Shown here: in pieces, positions 41,809-50,630 of the stretch
Layout of the letters: every line of letters starts with the position of its first letter
Numbering within the stretch: the first letter of the stretch is position 1
From: JAWXCM01 sp034408745
Lineage (GTDB): Bacteria > Acidobacteriota > Terriglobia > Bryobacterales > Bryobacteraceae
Reading direction: 5' to 3'
DNA: 64,000 nt
Assembly (NCBI GenBank): GCA_034408745.1
Contig: JAWXCM010000012.1
Span: 41,086-105,085, forward strand
Made by a program: the position numbers and the translations under genes
Notes under the pieces: generated by a model
Told to the model about the DNA's origin: nothing
Seen by the model: the letters and a program-made list of their open reading frames with translations, nothing else
Database searches by the model: none

Positions 41809-43581
41809 GTGAAACCCACAGCTTTGTTGCTAGTCTGCGCGACCGCCGCGTTCGCGCAGGACTGGGCATCCATTCCAGCGGGTGGCGAATCGATGCTCCC
41901 CGCCGATTCTGCCGCGGCTATGCGTCTGACTGGCGGGCAACTTGCGCGCATGGAGATGGTTGCGGTGGAGGGTATGCCGTTCTCCCGTGCGGTGCGGGTG
42001 GAGGTCAGGGGACCCCTGACACAGGCGTGGGATGTGCAGTTGATGGCGAATACCACCGGCGACGTGAAGGTCGGCGACATCGTGCTGTTGTCCGGCTTCA
42101 TTCGAGGATCCAGCTCCGCCAACGAAACGGGGGAAGCGACTGCGACCGCGTATCTGCAGCGGAGCTCAGGAGATTTCGCCAAGGTCGCCAGCCTGACAAT
42201 GACCGGCGGCCCGGAGTGGAAACAGTTCCTGGCGCCCGGCCGCATTGAGACCACGCTGGGACCTGGTCAGCATGGCTTCACGATATTCCTGGGAATGTTT
42301 CCGCAAACGGTGGAAATCGGTGGAATATCGCTGATAAATTACCGGAATTTAAAAACGCTGGCCGAATTGCCGCGCACGAAGATCACCTGGCCCGGCTCGG
42401 AACCCGATGCGCCCTGGCGCGCCGAGGCGGCTGCCGCCATCGACGTGCTGCGAAAGGCCGACGTGGAAGTGCGGGTCCGCGACCGCGACGGCAGGCCGGT
42501 ATCCGGGGCCGAGATCCGGGTGCGGCAGAAAAAGCACGAGTTCGGGTTCGGCAGCGCCGTTGCCGCGGACGGGCTCAATGCGCAAAACGCGGATGGCGAC
42601 AAGTACCGCGAGACCATACGCACCTGGTTCAACAAAGCCGTGTTGGAAAATGATCTGAAATGGCCCGGTTGGGAGCAGAACCGGAATCGGGCGATCGGGG
42701 CGCTGAGCTGGCTGCGGCAGAACGGGATCGGGATGGTCCGCGGTCATAACCTGGTCTGGCCGAGCTGGCGATACATGCCCTCGGATGTCGAGCGGCTGGC
42801 AGGGAACCCGGACGCACTTCGCGATCGCATCAACCGCCACATCGATGACGAGGCCGCGTCGGTTCGTGGCTGGTTGACGGAGTGGGACGTCATCAACGAA
42901 GCGTTCACTAATACCGATGTGCAGAAGGTGCTCGGGAATGCGGAGATGGTGGAGTGGTTTCGTCGCGCCCGCAATCACGACCCCGATGCGGTTCTGTATA
43001 TCAACGACTACAGTATTCTTTCCGGGGGCGGGCTGAATCGCCCACATCAGGACGGCTATTTCAACATCATTCGGTCGCTGATCGAGGCGGGTGCGCCGGT
43101 GGGCGGAATCGGGATGCAGGGGCACTTTGGGGCGCAACTGACGGCGCCGGTGAAGGTGTGGCAGATCCTCGACCGCTTCGCGGTGTTTGGCAAGGACATT
43201 CAGATCACGGAGTTCGACATCGACACAGACGATGAGGAAGCGCAGGCCGGCTACACGCGCGATTTCATGACGGCTCTGTTCAGTCATCCGAACGTGTCGG
43301 GCTTCATGATGTGGGGATTCTGGGAAGGCAGACACTGGCGGCCTCGTGCTGCAATGTTCCGCCGGGACTGGTCGATTAAGCCGAACGGGAAAGCGTTTTA
43401 CGACCTTGTCTACGGCGAGTGGTGGACCAACGCCGCTGGCACAACCGGCGATGCTGGCACCTGGAAAGTTCGTGCCTTCAAGGGCGAGCATGAGGTGGAA
43501 GTCCGGGTGGCGGGACAGTCGGTGATCCGGCCGATCACTGTAAACTGGGCGGGCGCTGTCGCGGAAATAACTCTGCCGTAG
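41809..43581 (+). CDS. secreted GH10 endo-1,4-beta-xylanase
   Basis: 590 residues from GTG 41809, with a signal peptide (MKPTALLLVCATAAFAQDW). Residues about 25-180 form a CBM-like beta-sandwich. The GH10 barrel covers about 225-540 with FGSAVAADGLNA, NDLKWPGWEQNRN, GHNLVWPSWRY, the acid/base Glu364 in WDVINEAF, and the nucleophile Glu468 in ITEFDIDTDD. GFMMWGFWEG is the usual C-terminal signature. It hydrolyses xylan or related beta-1,4 glycans outside the cytoplasm. A TAAGAT box seven bases before the start suggests a leaderless transcript. Confidence 0.95.
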   Translation: MKPTALLLVCATAAFAQDWASIPAGGESMLPADSAAAMRLTGGQLARMEMVAVEGMPFSRAVRVEVRGPLTQAWDVQLMANTTGDVKVGDIVLLSGFIRGSSSANETGEATATAYLQRSSGDFAKVASLTMTGGPEWKQFLAPGRIETTLGPGQHGFTIFLGMFPQTVEIGGISLINYRNLKTLAELPRTKITWPGSEPDAPWRAEAAAAIDVLRKADVEVRVRDRDGRPVSGAEIRVRQKKHEFGFGSAVAADGLNAQNADGDKYRETIRTWFNKAVLENDLKWPGWEQNRNRAIGALSWLRQNGIGMVRGHNLVWPSWRYMPSDVERLAGNPDALRDRINRHIDDEAASVRGWLTEWDVINEAFTNTDVQKVLGNAEMVEWFRRARNHDPDAVLYINDYSILSGGGLNRPHQDGYFNIIRSLIEAGAPVGGIGMQGHFGAQLTAPVKVWQILDRFAVFGKDIQITEFDIDTDDEEAQAGYTRDFMTALFSHPNVSGFMMWGFWEGRHWRPRAAMFRRDWSIKPNGKAFYDLVYGEWWTNAAGTTGDAGTWKVRAFKGEHEVEVRVAGQSVIRPITVNWAGAVAEITLP

Positions 43582-43622
43582 GCAGCACCACGCCGAGGCG
43601 GGTTACAATCTCAAACAACCCG

Positions 43623-45293
43623 ATGCTTCGACTACGTGCCTTATTTTGCGTTTCGTTCGCCTTCTGCCTTTCGGCGCAGGAATCCGCCGACCTGGCTGTC
43701 ATCTACCGGATCAAGAACGAGGCTCTCAAGAAGGGCAAGGTGATGGAGCATATGGCGGCTCTCACTGACCAGCACGGTCCTCGTCTGACGGCTTCGCCCC
43801 AGTACGCGGCCGCTGCGGAATGGGCCGCGTCCAGGCTCCGTGACTGGGGGCTGACCAACGTCCATATGGAGAAATGGGGACCGTTCGGGCGCTCCTGGAG
43901 CCTGAAGCGCTTCAGCGCCCACATGACGGCGCCGCAATACTCGCCGCTGATCGGATTCCCGCTGGCGTGGTCCGGCACGACGAATGGGGTGGTGTCGGGT
44001 GAGCCGATTCTGCTGCCGGCCCGTGACAACGATCTGGCTCGGTTTCAGGCGGACCTGGACCGCATGAAGAAGCAGTACGCCGGCAAGCTAAAGGACAAGA
44101 TTGTGCTGACCACGGCGCCGCGGGCGTCCATGCTGTCGTTGAAGCCATTGGCGAATCGCTACACCGAGGTGGAACTTGTGGCACAGGCTGCCGCCCAGGA
44201 CCCGACAGTGGCACAGACGTTCGATTATTCGCGGCTCTCCGTGCCCGAAGAACGCGAGGCTCGGGGCGCCTTCATGCGTGACGCGCCCGACGGCTTCATG
44301 GATGCGTACAACGACAAGCGCAAAGTACTGCGCCGGGAATACCAGGAGTTCCTGAGGCAGGAAGGCGTGCTCGGGCTGTTCAACGCGGACCCGCGTGGTG
44401 ACGGCGGCACCGTGTTTTCCGAAGCGGCTGGCTGGTACGAAGCCAAATGGCCTTCGCCTCTGCCGACCGTCGCGATTACGGCCGAGCAGTACAACCGAAT
44501 CACACGGCTCATTGAGAAGAAGGTACCGGTAAAACTGGAGTTTGAAATCGCGGCCGAGATCTCAGACAAGGATGTCGAGCCAAATAATGTGGTGGCGGAA
44601 ATTCCCGGCGGGTCGAAGAAAGATGAGCTGATTATTGTCGGTGCGCACCTCGATTCGTGGATCGGCGGAACGGGTGCCACCGACAACGGCGCCGGGAGCT
44701 CGGTGGCACTGGAAGCGGTTCGAATCCTGAAGGCTCTGAATTTGAAGCTCGACCGCACGGTCCGCATCGTGCTCTGGAGCGGGGAAGAGCAGGGTCTGCT
44801 CGGGTCGAAGGCCTACGTGAAAGAGCACTACGGCGATCCGAAAACAATGAAAGTGACTGCGAATCAGGCCAGGGTTAGTGCGTATTTCAATCTCGACAAC
44901 GGCAGCGGAAAAATTCGCGGCGTATATCTGCAGGAGAACGACTCGGCGCGGCCGTACTTTGAAAAATGGCTGGCTCCGTTTCGCGATCTGGGCGTGAGCA
45001 CGATATCGATTCGCAGCACGGGCGGCACGGACCACCTGTCGTTCGACGCGGTGGGCATCCCGGGCTTCCAGTTCATACAGGATCCACTGGAGTACTCGAC
45101 GCGCACGCATCACTCCAACATCGACACGCTGGACCACGTCCAGGGGCCCGATCTGATGCAGGCGTCGGCGGTGATGGCATCAGTGATTTATCACGCAGCG
45201 AACCTGAAAGAGATGATGCCCCGCAAGCCGCTTTCCGAGCCGAAGCCGAAGTGGACTCCGTCGCGTGAAGCGATGAACTCAGGCGGGAACTAA
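43623..45293 (+). CDS. secreted M28-family zinc aminopeptidase
   Basis: 556 residues with a signal peptide (MLRLRALFCVSFAFCLSAQ). The zinc-binding set of M28 peptidases is visible: His in IVGAHLDSWIGGTGATDNGAG, with the bridging Asp in TDNGAG, Glu in WSGEEQGLLGSKAYV, and a late His in THHSNIDTLDHV. A PA-like inserted region occupies about residues 110-220. It probably removes N-terminal residues from peptides in the periplasm. The upstream TACAAT (43604-43609) is 13 bases from the ATG. Confidence 0.9.
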   Translation: MLRLRALFCVSFAFCLSAQESADLAVIYRIKNEALKKGKVMEHMAALTDQHGPRLTASPQYAAAAEWAASRLRDWGLTNVHMEKWGPFGRSWSLKRFSAHMTAPQYSPLIGFPLAWSGTTNGVVSGEPILLPARDNDLARFQADLDRMKKQYAGKLKDKIVLTTAPRASMLSLKPLANRYTEVELVAQAAAQDPTVAQTFDYSRLSVPEEREARGAFMRDAPDGFMDAYNDKRKVLRREYQEFLRQEGVLGLFNADPRGDGGTVFSEAAGWYEAKWPSPLPTVAITAEQYNRITRLIEKKVPVKLEFEIAAEISDKDVEPNNVVAEIPGGSKKDELIIVGAHLDSWIGGTGATDNGAGSSVALEAVRILKALNLKLDRTVRIVLWSGEEQGLLGSKAYVKEHYGDPKTMKVTANQARVSAYFNLDNGSGKIRGVYLQENDSARPYFEKWLAPFRDLGVSTISIRSTGGTDHLSFDAVGIPGFQFIQDPLEYSTRTHHSNIDTLDHVQGPDLMQASAVMASVIYHAANLKEMMPRKPLSEPKPKWTPSREAMNSGGN

Positions 45294-45416
45294 CCCGGAA
45301 GGCCCGGCTGGCAGCATTTGGGGTAAACTGTGGTTGACGGATCCCCAGACAGGATTGCAATGCGGTGCCGGCTTGTGGTGCTGCACGTCCGCACAAAAAG
45401 CAACAGGAGTAGAGCG

Positions 45417-46775
45417 ATGTCATCTATGGACAGCTCGGCAAACCGCAGAGAGTTTCTGAAAGCGACCACGACGGTCGGAGCCGCCCTCGGACTGGCCGGC
45501 AAAGCGTTCGGTGCGCACCCAACGAAGCAGGGTCGCGTAATTGGCGCTAACGACAAGATCAACATCGGCATCATCGGCGTTGGGGGCCGCGGCTTTTACG
45601 TGGCTCGCGAGTTTGCCAAGGCCGGTGAGAGCGAAAACGCACAGATCGTCGCTGTTTGCGACGTCTGGGAAAAGCGGAAGGCGAAGGCTGCCGCTGCTTA
45701 CAAGGCCCAGGGTTACCTGGACTACCGCGAGGTACTAAACCGCGACGATATCGACGCGGTGGTTGTGGCGACGCCGGACCATTGGCACGCGACGATCGCT
45801 TTGGAAGCGATGGACCGGGGTAAGGACGTTTACCTCGAGAAGCCGATGTGCCACACCATCGACGAAGCGAAAAAGCTCACCGATACGGTTCGCGAAACGA
45901 AGCGCGTGCTGCAGGTTGGCTCGCAGACCACCTCGGGCGACCAGTGGTCGAAGGCTCGCAAGGCGATTCAGGACGGCATGATCGGCCAGGTGTTGATGAG
46001 TCAGGGGTCGTATCACCGGAACTCGAAGAACGGTGAATGGAACTGGGACATCGACGCGCAGGCGGGTCCGGACGGCAAAGGCGAGAACTACATCGACTGG
46101 AAGATGTGGCTCGGACCGTCACAGAAGCGCACCTGGGATGCCGACCGCTACTTCCGTTTCCGCAAGTACTGGGATTACTCGGGCGGCATCGCGACGGATC
46201 TGTTCTATCACGTCGTCGCGCCGATGAACATCGTCTGGGGCGAGCCGCAGTTTCCGTATAAGGTTATGGCGGATGGCGGCGTCTTTGTGTTTAAGAACCG
46301 GCCGGAAGATCCGCAGTTGCCGGATCGGGAAGTGCCCGATACGTTCTCTCTGATGGGCACGTACAGCAAGGGTCATCAACTTGTGCTCAGCGCGTCGATG
46401 GCGAATTCGCAGCATATCCCGGGCCTGATTCGCGGGCACGAGGGCTCCATCATTATGGTTGAGCACGGCCGGTTCGAAGGCTATTCACCGTTCATCACGG
46501 TGAAGCCCGAGACTCGCGTGATCAGCGATGCTTACAAGGCCAGGTGGGGCGACAAGGACATCAAGATTGCGGTGGAGGAGAACGACACGATGCAGACGCA
46601 CGTGAAGAATTTCCTTCAGTGCATCCGGTCGCGCCAGAAGCCCCGTCTGGATGTGGAGACCGGCGCTCGCGCACAGGTGCTGATCAGCATGGCTGTTCAG
46701 AGCTACCGCGAGGGGCGGGTGCTGTACTTCGACGAGAAGACCTGGAAGGTTTCGCCGAAGCCGACCAGGGCCTAA
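45417..46775 (+). CDS. Tat-exported Gfo/Idh/MocA-family oxidoreductase
   Basis: About 452 residues from ATG 45417, preceded by AGGAG at about eight bases; the upstream in-frame extension is not needed. The N-terminus carries a twin-arginine signal (NRREFLKATTTVGAALGLAG). The Rossmann domain begins INIGIIGVGGRGFYVAREFA. The Glu-Lys-Pro motif is in VYLEKPMCHTIDEAK, and the C-domain contains DLFYHVVAPMNIVWGEPQ. Exported members of this family are common in Acidobacteria and Planctomycetes, and some act as sugar or glycoside 3-dehydrogenases; the substrate here is unknown. A strong terminator follows the gene. Confidence 0.9.
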   Translation: MSSMDSSANRREFLKATTTVGAALGLAGKAFGAHPTKQGRVIGANDKINIGIIGVGGRGFYVAREFAKAGESENAQIVAVCDVWEKRKAKAAAAYKAQGYLDYREVLNRDDIDAVVVATPDHWHATIALEAMDRGKDVYLEKPMCHTIDEAKKLTDTVRETKRVLQVGSQTTSGDQWSKARKAIQDGMIGQVLMSQGSYHRNSKNGEWNWDIDAQAGPDGKGENYIDWKMWLGPSQKRTWDADRYFRFRKYWDYSGGIATDLFYHVVAPMNIVWGEPQFPYKVMADGGVFVFKNRPEDPQLPDREVPDTFSLMGTYSKGHQLVLSASMANSQHIPGLIRGHEGSIIMVEHGRFEGYSPFITVKPETRVISDAYKARWGDKDIKIAVEENDTMQTHVKNFLQCIRSRQKPRLDVETGARAQVLISMAVQSYREGRVLYFDEKTWKVSPKPTRA

Positions 46776-46801
46776 TCCCGATTGGGTTCGTTTTGTTGAA
46801 G

Positions 46802-46836
46802 AAGGGGCTGGCCTCTCCGGAGGCTCGGCCCCTTTT
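46802..46836. terminator. rho-independent terminator between convergent genes
   Basis: GGGGC-GGCCTC and GAGGC-GGCCCC arms around a TCCG loop, immediately followed by TTTT and then CATTTTT on the plus strand. It terminates the plus-strand oxidoreductase gene, and AAGAAG-side bases suggest weaker use by the minus-strand gene that ends at 46843. This is the clearest intrinsic terminator in the window. Confidence 0.85.
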
Positions 46837-46842
46837 CATTTT

Positions 46843-48171
46843 TCAGGGACGGACGACGCTGCCGTCGAGCGCCCTGTCCGTGCCGTATGGGTTCCCTCGC
46901 GGCGATTCCGCAATGGGGAACTTCGCGGCCAGCGTCTCGTTGATGTCCAGGCCGAGCCCGGGCTTGTCGGAGCCGTACAGGTAACCTTTGCGAATCTCCC
47001 CCATCCCCGGGAGGATCTCCCGGACGCGTTCCGGAAAGTGGTTTTCCTCCTGAATGCCGAAGGCGGGTGTCGAGATGTCCAGGTGGTAGGCGGCCATCTG
47101 GTTGACCGGGTCGTTTTCGCCGCCCTCCTGGAACGCGGTTCGCACTCCGTTCAGCTCGCACAGGTTCACAATCTTGCGCATTGGCGTGAGACCACCCATG
47201 GCTGCGATGCGGCACCGCGTGAAGTCAATCAGGTGGTCGCGGACCAGCGGCAGGGTCTCGAACGGGTGCGAGAAGACCTCGCCCACGGCCTGTGGTGTGG
47301 AGCAGACCTGTCGAATCTGCCTGTACCAGTCGATTTGCTCCGGCGCGAGCACGTCTTCGACAAAGAACATCTGGTACGGCTGCATGCGGCGCGAGAATTC
47401 AACGGCGTTGATTCCGCTCAGGTGCGAGTGGACGTCGTGCAGGAGCTTAGGCCCGAAGCCAACTTTGGAGCGGACGTACTCGAACAGTGCAGGAATGGTC
47501 TGGACGTACATGTCCTCGTCGAACGCCGGGCCCTGGTAGCCGTTCTCGGGCCTGTTGCCTTCGCCCTTCGCATAGAAACCGCCGCCCCCGTAGCCGCCCG
47601 GACCGAACTGCACCCGAACGTGGCGGTAGCCAGTCTCCAGCGATTGCTGCACCGCCTCGGCTGCAGCCTCTTTCGTGTTGCCGCCCTTGTGGTCGTAGCA
47701 GGCCACCGCGTCGCGCGTCTTGCCGCCCAGCAGGTCGTACACCGGCATGTTCGCGCGTTTGCCCTTGATGTCCCAAAGCGCCATGTCCATCGCGGACAGC
47801 ACCACATTGTTGACCGGCCCGTTCCGCCAGTAGGTCCGATACTGGGCGCTGTTCCAGAGGTCCTCAATGCGGTTCGGATCCTTGCCGATCAGCCACGGGA
47901 TCAGACTCTTTTCCAGCGCCGTAATCACCGCGTCGGTCTGGTAGGCGTTGTTCGCTGAACCGATTCCGTAGAGCCCCGGTTCGCTGGTGACGATCTTGAG
48001 GAACACCCATCGATAACGCCCACCTGCGGCGGTTCGAATGACTTTCGCGTCTTTGATGGTGAGGGCCGGGAGCCCGCGTGTCTGCCGGGCGGCCTGCTCC
48101 TGGGCGTGCAGCGGAATGAGGCTGGCAGCGCCTGCGGCGGTCTGGAGGAATGCTCTGCGACTGGATTGCAT
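46843..48171 (-). CDS. exported mandelate racemase / muconate-lactonizing-family sugar acid dehydratase
   Basis: About 442 residues from ATG 48171. The N-terminus is Tat-like (MQSSRRAFLQTAAGAASLIP). Enolase-superfamily features follow: the capping domain with WRNGPVNNVVLSAMDMALWD and GKRANMPVYDLLGG, then barrel metal ligands in LLHDVHSHLSG, with an EDV/PEQ stretch (FFVEDVLAPEQ) and CRIAAMGGLTPMRKIVNLC. The closest known relatives are the RspA/D-galactonate or gluconate dehydratase group. Export of such an enzyme is unusual. A KDG-type kinase lies at 51 kb, consistent with sugar-acid use, although the two are not in one operon. Confidence 0.85.
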   Translation of the reverse strand: MQSSRRAFLQTAAGAASLIPLHAQEQAARQTRGLPALTIKDAKVIRTAAGGRYRWVFLKIVTSEPGLYGIGSANNAYQTDAVITALEKSLIPWLIGKDPNRIEDLWNSAQYRTYWRNGPVNNVVLSAMDMALWDIKGKRANMPVYDLLGGKTRDAVACYDHKGGNTKEAAAEAVQQSLETGYRHVRVQFGPGGYGGGGFYAKGEGNRPENGYQGPAFDEDMYVQTIPALFEYVRSKVGFGPKLLHDVHSHLSGINAVEFSRRMQPYQMFFVEDVLAPEQIDWYRQIRQVCSTPQAVGEVFSHPFETLPLVRDHLIDFTRCRIAAMGGLTPMRKIVNLCELNGVRTAFQEGGENDPVNQMAAYHLDISTPAFGIQEENHFPERVREILPGMGEIRKGYLYGSDKPGLGLDINETLAAKFPIAESPRGNPYGTDRALDGSVVRP

Positions 48172-48242
48172 CCTCTCTGTTAGATCACACTTTCGGAGCC
48201 GGCAGGAGATGATCCGGCTCCGTGGTGCATCCAACCAGCGCT

Positions 48243-48677
48243 ATGAGCACTGTAGCCGCAATTCTGAGTGGCGTCGCTGGCGCCGTTTCGCTGAACTTAA
48301 TGCATGAATGCACGCGCAATTCGATGCCTCATGCTCCCCGTGTGGACATAATTGGGATGAGGTCCGTCGCGAAAATCGCGAGGGCCGCGGGACAGGAGCC
48401 GCCACAGCATTTGCGCCGCACAGCGCTTGCGGGCGACCTGGTCGCGAACACGCTGTATTTCAGCCTGTCCGGTCTGGCTGGTCCACGGAATGCCGTCGCG
48501 ACAGGCGCTGTGGGCGGGCTCGCCGCCGGGATCGGGGCCCTTCTGTTGTCGCCGGCGCTGAACGTCGGCGATGCCGAGGTGAATCGGACGCCGGCGACCC
48601 AGGTGATGACGGCAGGCATGTACCTTGCTGCAGGCCTGATCGCCGGAGTGGTGTATCGACAGCTCTCCCGGCGGTAG
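48243..48677 (+). CDS. hypothetical integral membrane protein
   Basis: About 144 residues from ATG 48243 (an upstream GTG at 48222 is also in frame). It is rich in Ala/Gly/Leu with three to four membrane segments: VAAILSGVAGAVSLNLMH, GDLVANTLYFSLSGLAG, ATGAVGGLAAGIGALLLS, and AGMYLAAGLIAGVVYRQLS. A hydrophilic stretch with HAPRVDIIGMRSVAKIARAA lies between the first and second. No family was recognised. It is divergent from the dehydratase gene and ends one base before the convergent nrfA-like gene. Confidence 0.7.
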   Translation: MSTVAAILSGVAGAVSLNLMHECTRNSMPHAPRVDIIGMRSVAKIARAAGQEPPQHLRRTALAGDLVANTLYFSLSGLAGPRNAVATGAVGGLAAGIGALLLSPALNVGDAEVNRTPATQVMTAGMYLAAGLIAGVVYRQLSRR

Positions 48678-50093
48678 CTACTTCTTTGCCGCCGGAGGAG
48701 CGGCTGCCGCTCGAAGAGGCGCCGGGGTCTTGTAGCCGCGCAACGCGAGCTGGCCCTTTCGGGCGAAGTCGGTGGCGTCGTTAAGGATGCGCAGAGCCTC
48801 CCCAGGCGCGTGGAAGCCGTTCGAGTTCTCAGCCTCCACATAATCGAGGAAGAACTGCGCTTTGCGATGAAAGTCCCGGGCGGCTGTGAGGTCGGCCGGC
48901 GACGCGGTGGCCTGACTGGCCTGGATGTCCCTGATTAGCTCGATCACCGCATCCATCGTCGTATCGCGGGCGTGGGTGAAGCGACCCTGAATCTGCTCGA
49001 CGCGTGCCTTCATTTCTTCTTCCGGGAAGTGGTGGCATCCCTGACAGGCTCGGTTGACGTTGAGCATTGGGCTTCGTACCCAGTGGTCGCTGATCTTAAG
49101 ACCACCCTCGCGCTTGTAGGGCATGTGGCAGTCGGCACACGCGACGCCGGAACGGGCGTGGACGCCCTGGTTGTACATCTCGAACTCGGGGTGCTGCGCC
49201 TTCAACGCCGGCGTTCCGGTGTCTTTGTGAACGAAGTCTTTGTGGCCGACCTTGTCGTAGTAAGCCAGCGCGTCGTCGACTTTCAGGCCTCCTTCCCATG
49301 GGAAAGTCAGGCGCTTTTCCGGGCCTTTGAAGTAATATTCCACGTGGCATTGTCCGCATACATAGGAGCGCATTTCCTGCGCACTGGCCATCGTATTCGG
49401 GTCGAAGTTCTGGACACCCTGGGATGCTTTGAAGGCGCGTATGCCTTCGAGGAAAGCCGGCCGTGTGATGCGAAGCTGCATCGTTTTTGGATCGTGGCAG
49501 TCGATGCAGGATACGGGGTGCTTCACCATCTGCGTGGCTTCAGAGTACTTCATGTGATTCAGCGCTTCGAAGCCCTTAGTGATGTCGCCGTTGCCGAGCT
49601 TCTTGTAGGTGGTGTAGACCGAGGCGTGGCAGTTCAGGCACGTTCCAGGCTGCGGGAATTCCGAGACACGGCGCGTATAACGCTGGTCGTCGAGCATGTA
49701 CGCATGCCCGCGCTCTTCACGAAAATCGGTGGAAAATGCGTAGCCAGCCCACATCGCGACAAGTCGCGGGTCCCCTTCCAGCTTGCTCTGTGAGACAACG
49801 TCGCGCGGGTCGGCTTTGGTCGGGGCGTGACGCAGGGCCTCCGACCCACCATAACGTGTACGGGTCTGGTCGACCGTGCGCTTATAGGCGTCGTACTGCA
49901 TGGGGAAGTTTTTTCCCCATACGGCGGGGTCGTCCGTATTGTCGTCGATCTCGACAACCCGGTAGAACGCGTTTCGCGCTTCCTGTTTTCGTTCGAAAAT
50001 ATTCACAAGCAGCCCAGCGACGCCGGCCGTCACCAGCGCGGTGACAATCACGGTCAACGCAAGACGCGTATTCTTTTGCTTTTGTTCTGCCAT
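48678..50093 (-). CDS. nrfA: ammonia-forming cytochrome c nitrite reductase (NrfA)
   Basis: 471 residues. An N-terminal signal anchor (LALTVIVTALVTAGVAGLLV) is followed by five haem-binding CxxCH motifs: CLNCH (152-156), CIDCH (196-200), CGQCH (246-250), CADCH (319-323) and CQGCH (350-354). The catalytic first haem therefore has an ordinary His-type motif instead of the CxxCK of enterobacterial NrfA, a variant known in other NrfA clades. HPEFEMYNQGVHARSGVAC is the family's conserved active-site loop. It reduces nitrite to ammonium in the periplasm with electrons from NrfH, encoded 12 bases upstream. Confidence 0.93.
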   Translation of the reverse strand: MAEQKQKNTRLALTVIVTALVTAGVAGLLVNIFERKQEARNAFYRVVEIDDNTDDPAVWGKNFPMQYDAYKRTVDQTRTRYGGSEALRHAPTKADPRDVVSQSKLEGDPRLVAMWAGYAFSTDFREERGHAYMLDDQRYTRRVSEFPQPGTCLNCHASVYTTYKKLGNGDITKGFEALNHMKYSEATQMVKHPVSCIDCHDPKTMQLRITRPAFLEGIRAFKASQGVQNFDPNTMASAQEMRSYVCGQCHVEYYFKGPEKRLTFPWEGGLKVDDALAYYDKVGHKDFVHKDTGTPALKAQHPEFEMYNQGVHARSGVACADCHMPYKREGGLKISDHWVRSPMLNVNRACQGCHHFPEEEMKARVEQIQGRFTHARDTTMDAVIELIRDIQASQATASPADLTAARDFHRKAQFFLDYVEAENSNGFHAPGEALRILNDATDFARKGQLALRGYKTPAPLRAAAAPPAAKK

Positions 50094-50105
50094 TTTCTCT
50101 CCGAT

Positions 50106-50561
50106 TTACATGTGCCCAACGCGCGAATGACACTGAATACAGGAAACGTCATGCCCGTGCGGCCGCGTTCCCCGTATCTGGTCGACGACCTGTTCATGGC
50201 ACTTCAAACAAGATTTCTCCGCAACGCGGTGATTGCGCCCGGTGATTTGAATTTGATCCGGAAACTGCTGTGTGGTGAATGCCAGCGAGTGGAAGAAGCC
50301 GTTCAGCGCTTTCGTGGAATACTTGCCGATGAGTCCCGGTGGAGTGTGGCAGTCGTTACAAACGGCCACCTTGCCATGACTCGATTTGGTCCAGCTTTGG
50401 AACTGCTCCTCCATAACGTGGCAGTTCGCGCAGGCTTTGGGATCGTTGGTGAGGTAAGAGGAGCCACGCGCATATCCGAAGGTGAACAGGCCGAGTCCGG
50501 CCAAAACTCCGAGTATCGCGGCGAGGAGAACCGGGGCGACGGAGCCCGACTTGGCTGTCAT
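50106..50561 (-). CDS. nrfH: cytochrome c nitrite reductase small subunit (NrfH, NapC/NirT family)
   Basis: About 151 residues from ATG 50561 (a further ATG 18 bases upstream is possible). One N-terminal membrane helix (PVLLAAILGVLAGLGLFTFG) anchors it. Four haem motifs follow: CANCH, CNDCH, CLKCH and CIQCH. The CANCHVMEEQFQSWTKSSH segment is typical of NrfH, with a Met near haem 1. It carries electrons from the quinone pool to NrfA, and the gene order nrfH-nrfA is standard. A palindromic FNR-like site lies upstream. Confidence 0.93.
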   Translation of the reverse strand: MTAKSGSVAPVLLAAILGVLAGLGLFTFGYARGSSYLTNDPKACANCHVMEEQFQSWTKSSHGKVAVCNDCHTPPGLIGKYSTKALNGFFHSLAFTTQQFPDQIQITGRNHRVAEKSCLKCHEQVVDQIRGTRPHGHDVSCIQCHSRVGHM

Positions 50562-50597
50562 GCCTAAACAACCTATCACGTAGAGGTTCAGTCGACC

Positions 50598-50613
50598 TAT
50601 GACCTAAGTCATA
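50598..50613 (-). promoter_or_regulatory. FNR/CRP-type palindrome upstream of nrfHA
   Basis: TATGAC-CTAA-GTCATA, a perfect dyad with a four-base spacer in the format of FNR/DNR/NnrR sites. Its centre is 44.5 bases before the nrfH ATG, which would place it near -41.5 if transcription starts just before the ATG. This is consistent with activation by an oxygen- or NO-sensing CRP-family regulator. Confidence 0.5.
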
Positions 50614-50630
50614 ACTGTGAATCAGACGGC

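Noticed and set aside
42349..43491. 380-codon minus-strand open frame opposite the xylanase gene
   Set aside because: Antisense shadow of a GH10 gene with both catalytic glutamates; composition is not protein-like.
45334..45362. TTGACG at 45334 as the promoter of the Gfo/Idh gene
   Set aside because: The matching -10 (GCAATG) is too poor; left unassigned.
47038..47958. 306-codon plus-strand frame opposite the MLE-type dehydratase
   Set aside because: Antisense shadow; the dehydratase has coherent domain motifs throughout.
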